Positions 1-10,500 of a stretch of 64,000 bases of DNA are shown here, in pieces. Every line of letters starts with the position of its first letter. Positions within the stretch are counted from its first letter, which is position 1. Position numbers and translations under genes: made by a program. This DNA comes from Ditylenchus dipsaci (lineage: Eukaryota > Nematoda > Chromadorea > Rhabditida > Anguinidae), in assembly GCA_004194705.1 (NCBI GenBank), contig SADC01001329.1, positions 372,001 through 436,000 on the forward strand. Reading direction: 5' to 3'. The notes beneath the pieces are model-generated. The model saw only the letters and a program-made list of their open reading frames with translations, did not search any database and was not told where the DNA came from.

Positions 1-868
1 CAAACTGGCCAAAATTTAAATTTTCCCCATTTTTACGGATTTTGGCCATTTTTTGAAGCAATTCATTTTTTCCAAAAAGGCCATGTCTAAACACTCTAAT
101 ATTAAAAAATCATTCAGTAACATTGGTTTTTTAGCACTTGAGCTGCGCTACAACATGACGATAAGATATTATTGTGACGCTCTGAATTCGATATGAAATT
201 TGAACACTGAAAGTGATGAAAATTCTTGTCGATTTCCTAAAATAACCGCACAAGTGTTTGGAGCTGACTGGTGAATTATTCAAAATAATGAAACTAAGTT
301 TAATATGCCATTTGAAAGAGGAGATGCAAGGCTACATTCCTGTGTATTTGGAATTTTCGACTTGCAATGTTTGTACAGTCGACGCTTTTACTTAGGACAC
401 CCAAGGGACCGGCCAACTTACCGGGCTTGACACTTTTTTTACCCTCAGTTTTTAATACCTTTGCTAGTTCTGTTTTCACAGTCTGGTCCTAAATATTACA
501 AAGATTCTAATTTTGCGGATCGTTTTCTAAAATCCCAATGTTTTTGCTCTAAAAAAGCCAAAACTCTATTTAAAAAACAGGTATTTTCGATAGAGCCTGT
601 CCTAACTAAGAGCATTTGCTTTTACAGAGCAAAAATTTAGGGTTTTAGAAAACGATCGGGAAAATCGGAATCCTTGCGATATTTGGGACCAGACTGTCAA
701 AACAGAACTAGAAAAGGTTTGAAAAAATAGAGCTAAAAAAAGTGTCGGACTCGAGGTGGGAACGAACTTCTGTCCTAAGTGGGAGGTGTCCTAAGTAAGA
801 GCGTCGACTGTATTTTAAAAGTGAGCTCAAAAGTCTGCCAAGGACTTTTGTTCACCAGTTACAAATGT
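1..868. repeat. Diverged arm of a foldback element, interrupted by a MITE
   Basis: This stretch resembles the right arm of the foldback at 48185-48955: both carry 'AAAAGGCCAT', an 'AGAGGAGATGCA/AGAGAAGATGCA' block, and 'GTGAGCTCAAAAG' leading to 'CTTTTGTT'. Only one arm is present, so the element is truncated by the window edge. It is split by the TA-flanked MITE at 376-810. No coding signal was seen. Confidence 0.65.
376..810. mobile_element. pogo-type MITE, CAGTCGACGC ends, TA target site
   Basis: The ends are perfect inverted repeats beginning CAGTCGACGC and flanked by TA. Subterminal sequence reads 'TTACTTAGGACACC' and its inverse. The interior carries the 'GGAACGAACTT' and 'AAAGTGTCGGAC' blocks also found in the MITEs at 14985-15418, 17270-17544, 30000-32384 and 50572-51007, so these five form one family with differing tips. 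No coding capacity. Confidence 0.8.
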
Positions 869-1569
869 CTTATCGACGATAGAAAATTGTCAAATGATGT
901 TTGCGGTTGGGAGAAAAATATTATATAGTGTTGTTGCGTTGTTGGTCTATCCCGAATAAAGCAATTTTTGTAACATTTTATGTGTGGCTTAATTTTTGGC
1001 TGATTTTCGGAATTTTTCGGCTGATTTTTGACCCCAAATGCTGATTTTTGAAATTTTTTGGTCCCGTTTTTTGATCCCGAATTTTTTTTTCCGAAATCCC
1101 GATCCCGAAATTTTTTCGGTAGAAAATCCCGTCCCAAAATCCCGCCCGAAGGCCAGAGGTGGTCTCTACTTTAAACTATTTTGAAAACGCATGCGTACTA
1201 GAGTTTTATATGCGCTAGGCCCCAGAAACTAAAAAGTGTTCAAAATTTTATCGCTTTTTACCTTTATTAATGATAAAAGGGATAAATGTAGTCAAAAATA
1301 CCTTAAAACAAGGGGAAGTTATTAGTTGTGAATTAATCTTGAGTACCCCTGCCTATTACCACAACCTGGGTACCTATATCTGGGTATCACCACCTGGTTA
1401 TATAGTGTTCTATAGTGTTACCAAAGATTTGCCAATTCCGAATCCTAGCATGAATAGAATAAAAGAAAAAATATAAAGAAAACTCTTTTAGCATATTTTT
1501 TGCGAATGGGAAGGGCATTTATTTCAGGGACTAATTCAAACCAATTTATTGATGTCATTACTAACTAAC
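869..1569. other. No gene recognised; hAT-like terminal debris
   Basis: Positions about 1000-1150 hold a run of 'CCCGATCCCGAAATTT'-type motifs like those at the ends of the hAT elements at 3334 and 5799. The short open frames at 1150-1480 have no recognisable domain. The next exon of the TTK kinase (catalytic loop, HxD motif) is not found here, so the gene continues outside the window. Confidence 0.5.
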
Positions 1570-4500
1570 CTCCTGCCAATGATACTTAATAAATTTGTCA
1601 TCAATTTGTTGGTGCCGTTTCTGCATAAAAGTGGCTAGGTCCACATCTCCCCTTTCCATGACCACATAAAGTCTGAAAAGTTTTGGATCAACAGTCAACA
1701 TCCATTCATATGATTCTATATTATAGATTTCTTTACCTATTGTTGCGTTTTTCATAGTCAAACATTTTGATTACATAAGGGGATCCCTTAAAAAAAGGAC
1801 AATACTTTTTTCTGGCGCAAAAACACTTTTTGTTTGGCGCAAATCGATTTTGGCGCAAATATACTTTTTTAGTGCAAATCTGCTTTTTGGTTTGTGCAAA
1901 TCTAAATTTTTGGCGCGAATATTCTTGGTACCTATGTTAACCTAATCCAAGGATTCTGAATAGGATTTTTTGGTCTTTTCAAGCTAGCTAACAATGATTA
2001 ACATCATGATTTGGACCAATTTTCATTGTTCCTCTACTCATTTGGGCTGTTTTCGTGGATTCTCCTTTCCCATCTTTTTCTAAGCCCCAATTTCACTTGT
2101 TTTTCAGTCAATATTTACACTTTTAACGACTTATTTCCTTGTTTTTTCAGGTAGATGTCATGACTCAAGTAGAAGAAATCACGGGCCACGTCGGGGATGT
2201 CCAACAGTCGAGGAATGAGCGTATCGGTTGGCTTAATCTTTTTTAGCCTTTAGATGCCAGTTTCAGTGTATCTATTTGTGATTTTAGGTTAAACGCTCAG
2301 GTAAATTTTTAATTTTTGACGGATCGCATAAAGCTTGACAATTCATACAACATCCAGTCACAATTTTTGTCTGTGTGAAAACTGTTTAATTTGTCAGGCT
2401 CTTTGTTATCGAGGTATCACTCCCTATGTGCCTTCGTGCTCTATACCCAATGCAGTATGGCTAGGCCTTTGTAACATATCTGTTGGGGCACGTTAACCTT
2501 TATACTGGAGGCAGGAGTTGTCTATTCTGATATTCACATCATTTGTTTTCAGGTCTTTCCGAGAATCAACAGGTGTCAGAGGTCATTTTTGACACATTTT
2601 CGACACGGCTCTTCATCGTCACTAGAAAATAAATACACTCTAACGGCACCAGTTGACCTATGATTGATGACTTTTGGTTGACTTCTAACACCTGTCAATT
2701 CTCGGAAGACCTGAAAACAAATGATGTGAATATCAGCATAGACAACTCTCGCTAGGCCTAGCCATACTGCATTGAGTATAGAGCACGAAGGCACATAGGG
2801 AGTGATACCTCGATAACAAAGAGCCTGACAAATTAAACAGTTTTCACACAGACAAAAATTGTGACTGGATGTTGTATGAATTGTCAAGCTTTATGCGATC
2901 CGTCAAAAATTAAAAATTTACCTGAGCGTTTAACCTAAAATCACAAATAGATACACTGAAACTGGCATCTAAAGGCTAAAAAAGATTAAGCCAACCGATA
3001 CGCTCATTCCTCGACTGTTGGACATCCCCGACGTGTCCCGTGATTTCTTCTACTTGAGTCATGACATCTACCTGAAAAAACAAGGAAATAAGTCGTTAAA
3101 AGTGTAAATATTGACTGAAAAACAAGTGAAATTGGGGCTTAGAAAAAGATGGAAAGGAGAATCCACGAAAACAGCCCAAATGAGTAGAGGAACAATGAAA
3201 ATTGGTCCAAATCATGATGTTAATCATTGTTAGCTAGCTTGAAAAGACCAAAAATCCTATTCAGAATCCTTGGATTAGGTTAACATAGATACCAAGAATA
3301 TTAAGAAAAATATTAAAAAATTCAGCCAACCAAAATGGATTTTAGAGACGGAAACGGGACGGGATCCCGTCCCGTTGGACGAAAATTTGACCCAAAATCT
3401 CGTCCCGTAATCCCGCCGGGTATATTTCGAAAATCCCGGTCCCGGTTATGATTTTTTCTTAATCATAAACCGGGATTCACAGTTAACAAGAAAAGTAACG
3501 ATTACAGTCAAACCTCGATAATCCGCGACCCCATGGGACCGATCCGAGGGTGGCGGATTATCGAGGTGGCGGTTTAGCGGGGGTAAACTTTGTTGAGTTT
3601 CTCTGACGGCCAACCAAATCGGGCTTATCGAGGGTGGCGGTTTAGCGGGGTGGCGGATTATCGAGGTTTGACTGTACACTTCTATTATATTCACATCATC
3701 TCCTATTAAGTTCGAGCACCGCCAGCTCAGATACTTTTTTGGGCTACCAGACAATTTCCAATATTTTTGGAAAATGTCGCACGACATTTTCCAATATTTT
3801 TTCGGTCGATTCGGTCGTTTCGCCCGAATTTACCGAAAAAATATTGGAAGATGTCGGGCGACATTTTCAAAAATATGGAAATTGTCTGGTAGCCACTTTT
3901 TTGGCCGCTTCAAGGATTCTTTGGCGAACGTTACTTGTCTATCCATTCTACAAAATAACGAGAATTTTGATTTTTTTGCAAAAGTAAAAACTTCTGCCAG
4001 TAAGAGTATGCAATATAATCGTCAAGTTAAACCGTTTCAAAAACCATGATACCTTCCTGTACAGTCAACCCTCGATACAACAATACCCAAGGGACCGGCC
4101 TAAGGGTATTGTTATATCGAGGGTATCATTGTATCGAGGGTTCATTTGACTGAGTTTCAGTCAAAGCTGACCAAATTGGTCAATTTCGGGGTGTCGTTAT
4201 ATCAAGGGTATCGTGTTTATCGAGGTATCTTAGTGGCTCTCTCCTGTTATATCCAAAACTGTTACATCTAAAAATGGTTCTAGTTTTATCAGGTTCTCGC
4301 CAAAGTTCCAGCAAGGTTTTACTTTTAAGTTCAATTTATTTATGATACAATACTTCAGGCTTTCCCTCTAATACTATATGGAAATAACAAATTTAAAATG
4401 AAAGCTAGAACGTGCTAGAACTTTTGGCGAGAACCGGATAAAACTAGAACCATTTTTATATGTAACAGTTTGGATATAACAGGAGAGAGCCATCTTAGTA

Positions 4501-7500
4501 TCGAGGGTTGACTCTAGTTCGAAAATGTTTTTACTCATTAATTTAAAAAAACACACGGCTTTCTCATGAAATCGGGGTGAAACACGAATACAGTCGACTC
4601 TCGATTTATACGGTCGATTTAACATACACCCCGATTTTACATACGGCTGGGTTGGTCCCCAAGATATTAGGTTGTAACATAAGTTCCCAGCGTTTTTTTG
4701 GAATTTCAAAATTTTATTGGTGTTTCATAAAAGAAACATACATCAACAGTTGCATATCATTCAGTAATGTAGTCTCCATCGTTATTTACCACTTCCTTCC
4801 ATTTTTCCGGCAATTTGTCGATTCCCTTCCGCCAAAGTCACCATGTCGAGAGTCGAACCAATCTTGAAGCCAATCTTCGAGTTCCTCATTATTTTCAAAC
4901 GTAACTCCGCGCAAATCATTGGAAAGGCAGAGGAAAAGATAGTAGTCACTAGGGGCCAGATCGGGAGAGTATGGCGGGTGCAGTAACACTTCCCATCCGA
5001 GCTCAAGAAGAGCTTTTTGACAAGTTTGGCCACGTGTGGTCTGGCGTTGTCGTGGAGCAGGATCACTTGTCCTTGGCGATCAGGTCTCTTTTCTTGGATT
5101 GCTTTATTTAAGCGTTCCAATTGTGATTTATAGACGTGCCTGTTGACTGTTTCTCCTTTCCCCAGCATCTCAGCCAATTCCCGAGTTGTTTGACGGCCAT
5201 CCTCCTTCAAAAGAGACTCCAGACGGTCCTCATCAAACTCGACTGGACGGCCGGAGCGGGAAGCGTCTTCAAGGTCAAAGATGCCCTTTTTGAATTTGGC
5301 AAACCATTCACGGGCAGTGCTTTCGCCAATAGCAGCCTCTCCGTACACAGCGCAAATGTCCCGAGCAGCTTGTGCAGCTTTTTGGCCTCGATTGAAAGCA
5401 AAAAGAAGAAGGTGTCGAAAATGTGATTTTTTGTCAACTTGACAATCCATTTCAATTGCCTATAACTGATTAAAAATTAAAGCACACAAGGGTAAATTAT
5501 AGCGCGTATGAAAGAGCAAATACAGGGCTTCATTTTGGTAAATAACATGGCACAAGGCCAGCAATTATTCGTGTCAGGAGATACCGTCAAATAAAAACGC
5601 TGGGAACTTATGTTACAACCTAATATATGTTAAATCGAGAGTCGACTGTATAGGTTATCTCCTCTATAAGAGCCTTTCGCGTGGGGGATTCTATAATCAA
5701 GCCCCGTGATGCTATTTTTAGAGATATTTTATTCGTGGCACCTAATCTTTGGCAGCGGTTACTGATAAATACTAGCATTTCTGTATTCATATATTAAGTA
5801 GAGACGAAAACGGGACGGGGTCCCGCACGGGACCCCGTCCCGCACGATTTTCGGCTAAAATCCCGTCCCGCAATCCCGCCCGCACCATTTTGGAATCCTG
5901 CAATCCCGTCCCGTTTTTTGGCTTAATCCCGCATGCCATTATGTTATTTTACAGAAAATTTTTTTACAAAATGGAACGTTTTTTCCGTTTAATTATTGCT
6001 CGTTTTAGATGAGTGCAATATGGAAAATCGGACTCTTCACAAAGTCGCCGGCAACTGAAGCGAGGTATGGTGCCTGCGAGCGAACAATTCAGATGACCGA
6101 TCGAAGTACAAAAGGGCTCTTTACACATGCCAGGACTTACGAAGAATTTGCAAATAAGCTCAAGGAAGTCGAAGAGAACCAAGCATCGCAAAAAAAGCTC
6201 GATGGATCGTTTTGTCGAGATTTTTTTACAAGGTTCGTGACAATTTATCTTTTCGAAGCGTTTCTTATTGTGGTTGTTTTCTTCAGGTCAGCTCTTATCG
6301 TTGGACAAGAACACACCTCATTGAATACACAAGAAGAAGAATACACCTCATCGCCTGTGAGAATCTTCCATTCGCAATTGTTGATGCTTCAACCTTCAAA
6401 CTAATACTGGTTGTATTAGATCGTGAATCATTAAAAGGTTGCATTTTTAAAGCGCATTTTTTTTTGTAAACGACATCAGCCGAAGGTTCAGGTCGCCATC
6501 ATTATTCTTATTGATTGGAATGCTGAAGTCAAGGATTGAAGAGTTCATCGATGTCTACCCAGCACTCTCGTTCACGTAAGATATTCGGTCAGGTCCCACA
6601 GAGTCATTCATCAGGTTATTGATATTGGTTTGGCCGCTGTATTTGTTCGCATTCTTCTGTTTAGTCTCACTGTACATGCGATCAGCAAAGAAAGGCAAGC
6701 TTGCGTGTCGATTTCTCTCTTTTACTGCTACCAGCCAACCGAGTGAGCAAGTATTCTCCGTGGCCAGAGATGTGTACGACTACAGAAGAAGCAACTTGAA
6801 ACCAGAAAACGCCGAAATGTTGATTTTTCTGAAAAAATCTTTTTCTATCCTCAATTATCTTTATTAATTTGCTCGTTGAAAGTTGTATATGGATGGATAT
6901 ATCAATAAATGCTATATGCGTGTTTTGCTGCAAATTAAAAAAATTCCGCACGTAAGGTGCGGGATCTTGCGGGATCCCGCCCGAAAATTCTTGGAACCCC
7001 GCAATCCCGTCCCGCGAAAATTTCGGCCGAAAATCCCGTCCCGGTATCCCGTCCGCACATCTTTTTCTATCTATATATTTAGTTGGCAATAGAAAAAGCT
7101 TGAGCATTAAAATCGTGCTTTTTTCGCTAGAAATAAGTGAAGAAAATACAGTCGACTCTCGATTTAACATACGGTCGATTTAACATACACCCCCGATTTT
7201 ACATACGGCTGGGTCGGTCCCCAGGGTGTATGTTAAATCGAGAGTCGACTGTATCGGAAATTTGGAACTTTGTAGCTTAAATTAAGCTGACTTTAATCCC
7301 GTTAATTTTACCGGGATCCCGTACGGGATCCGTTGGTTAGGTCCACAAAATCCCGGTCCCGGTATCAATTTAGGTCGAAAATCCCATCCCGGAATCCCGC
7401 TGGGTGGCGTCTTTCCGTCTCTAGTAGATTTCCGCCAAAAAAGAAAATTTCTGCCAAAAAAAGTATATTTGCGCCAGAAAAAGTATTGTCCTTAAAAAAT

Positions 7501-10500
7501 TTAAAAAATGAAACGGTGCACTAAAAATTAAAATTTACTTGTAGATCTTTCAATAATTTTATCTCATTTTCATATGCATTTTTGACACACTCATCCGCAT
7601 TTGACACATCCACACATTTGATCGCCACACACTCAGCATCGGCATCAGAAAAGGCTTGATAGACCTGAACATGTCAGTGAAATTGTTTTGGTGAATTAGT
7701 ATCGCAGTAACGCCGACGTGGTGCGCGGAACAGATAAATTTATCTGTTTTGCGCACCACGAGCGCCGATAATCAGCCGACTCGTCCGATCTGGCATTTTT
7801 ACGCAATGTAGAGCTCGACTAGCCTCGACCAATGCCCTTTAACTAGGGTTGGCCAATGGTCATATGCCCGAACATAAAAAAAGAAGAAAAAGAGTTGCAC
7901 AGAAAAGAAATACACCCCGAAGGGACCCCTTGAAAATATGATTCAGCTTCAAAATATCCCCCGGGCATATGCCCGCAAAAATACAAAAAAAAATACACTG
8001 CGAAGGGTGTATTTTGACTAAAGTTGACGTATGGGCATGCCCGGGCATATGCCCGGGGCATATGCCCATGGGCATATTCCTGGCATCTACTCATACGACA
8101 TTTTTGGTCAAAATTCACCCTTCGCGGTGTATTTTTTTCTGTATTTTGGCGGGCATATGCCCGGGAGATATTTTGAGGCTGAATCATATTTTCAGGGGGT
8201 CTTTTCGGGGTGTATTTCTTTTCTGTGCAACTCTTTTTCTTCTTTTTTTATGTCCGGGCATATGCCCGGGCATATGCCCATTGGCCAACCCTACCTTTAA
8301 CTTAAAAGCCGGTTTGTGTTAATGAAGCGTTTTTTTCTTCAGTATTTTGTTCTAAACAACATATGAGAAGAAAAGAATCTCAAAAAGTGCTCTTGGATGT
8401 CTATTTCAGATATATATTGATGGGACCTCACAGTTTTAGGTTGTTGTAGTTATTTAATCGTATCTTTATATCTACCCTATAATTCGTTTAATCCCCCAGG
8501 GTAATTATTTTTGAACATCCACCCATCACCCCACCCCTTGAAAATCTGAAGTCAATCTGAAAAATTTTACGTGAGAATCCAAAATCGAAAAAGCGGAACT
8601 TGTGGAACTCGTGGGAGTTAAGAAAACGCAATAAACAGGTTTGCTGAATATTCACTCTACTTTGAGATATAGGTATTCAAAGTCAGCAGTGTGGATTAAC
8701 CCCGTGCTCACATAGGCGAGTCGAGGTCGTGGTCGAGGTCGGGGTCGAGGTCGATCGACAAGGGGTGCTCACATAGGTGGTCGAGGTCGATGTACAAAAA
8801 GTGCTCACATAGGCAGGTCGAGGTCGAGCTCGAAAAATCAAATTTTACTTGTCTATACATTTTTTAGGGAATTTTGTAGCAGAGAATTAGCGCGCTTAGG
8901 AGCACATATTTAAACAATGTCAAAACTTTTTTCAACTTTCTTCAACACAACACCTATATGACAAGCCAGATATATAATCTTCTTGCCAAACTTTCAGACT
9001 TTTTTTTAAAGTTCATTCATAGCACCCACGAGGGACTTGTTGTCGACGGCTTATAAACTAAGTTCCCAATTTAGTGCAGTCACTTTGCTGCAGACCTCTA
9101 AAATTTACGTTCACAACCAAGCTCAGTTACAAACACGTTCACAATGAGTGAGGATTTTTTCAGGTCTCCTCACTCGGGAATGGCGATAACTTTTTTTTTT
9201 AATTATTAAAAACTATTTTATTGGTGCCATCTTGTAGCTAAGATTCACGGCTACGAAATGTGCTTTTGATAAAGCAGATATTGTTTAAAAAATGTGGGCA
9301 AAGTTGCATGAATCTTCACTCGAATCCTCACTCGGCGAGTGAGGATTCGTTCAATTTTTTTATACATTTTTTAAACGACAGCAGTCCAAGTGCCCTCCCC
9401 CCTCCTTCAAAGAGTATTTTTCTTCAAAGGAGCATCCACCCATCACACCCACCCCCTTTGCTTTCCTAGTGCAACGGCAATTGTTGATTTTTGAATTCCC
9501 GGGACATAAAAAAATAAAAAAAATTATCAAATAATTTGCGCAAAATCTTTTTTCAAACGCAAACAATTATTTTCGGTCGTCATTTTTGACTTCTCAATTA
9601 AATTTTTCGGTCGGGAAACTAACCACATTTTTACCGAAAAAACTTGATCCTGTGAACGACCAGAAAAATAGAACCGCAGAGACAGCTCCATCAGATCTCG
9701 CATAAACAGCATGAGCGCCCTTGCCGACAACCTTAACAGGAGAAACAAAAAAGACGGCAAAACGGCTAAAAAACTTACACGACTTACACGCGCATACACG
9801 ACTTACAAACTTACACGCACACCCGACCGATAAATTTAATTGAGAAGTCAAAAATGACGACCGAAAATAATTGTTTGCGTTTGAAAAAAGATTTTGCGCA
9901 AATTATTTGATAATTATTTTATTTTTTTATGTCCCCGGGAATTCGAAAATCAACAATTGCCGTTGCACTAGGAAAGCATGCTCCTTCAAGCTAATTTTTT
10001 TCATTTTCGCCTAAGGCTAAGCCCAAAGCCTTGTCTACAATGTGTGGCTGTGGCGTGTGGCTGTGGCTGTAGGATGTGTCCACACTGCAGAGCCACACAG
10101 CCACACAGCCACGCGCCACACTCTGTCTACAATGAAAGCCTCAGCCATAGCCACAGTCCCGCAGCGACAGTCACACTCTGTCTACAATTTGACACAAATA
10201 ACATTTTTATACAGAACCCGACCAACGCAACACAAATCAAATCATTCTTTCTTGCTAATCGACTGCACCCAACTCATTGAAAAACTGAACTAGTTTCTGA
10301 CGGATTTCTGCTGTCTCTTGACGACTTCTGTTTGCTACCCTCCTTCTTATTTCCGCTGGCTGAAGAGATCGTAGAAGATGCTGAACTTGGCGTCTACGCA
10401 GTCCGTTAGCTTCAATACCTATCCTGGTGTCCGCCATCATCCCCGCATTGAGTGAGCCTTTGTAGTTTTGGAGCGCGCAGTTGTGGAGCGCGCAGCAAGC

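Larger units (their letters stand above)
4591..5650. mobile_element. pogo-type MITE hosting a mariner insertion
   Basis: The ends read CAGTCGACTCTCGATTTA and inverse, flanked by TA. The same family is present uninterrupted at 7149-7251, so the empty-site sequence is known; the mariner at 4667-5623 sits in the middle of this copy. Confidence 0.8.
1790..7500. repeat. Inverted 'GGCGCAAAT' repeat tracts bounding the TTK intron insertion
   Basis: The left tract (1790-1920) reads AAGGACAATACTTTTTTCTG followed by several 'TTTTTGGCGCAAAT' units. The right tract (7425-7500) holds the inverse, ending in 'AGTATTGTCCTT'. Both tracts abut TTK exons, which suggests one insertion event (or its remains) that enlarged this intron, later filled by the foldback, hAT, mariner and pogo-type elements listed below. 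The class is not identified. Confidence 0.5.

Noticed and set aside
7843..8322. Four overlapping open frames of 70-117 codons
   Set aside because: They arise from the palindromic GGGCATATGCCC element, which reads open on both strands by symmetry.
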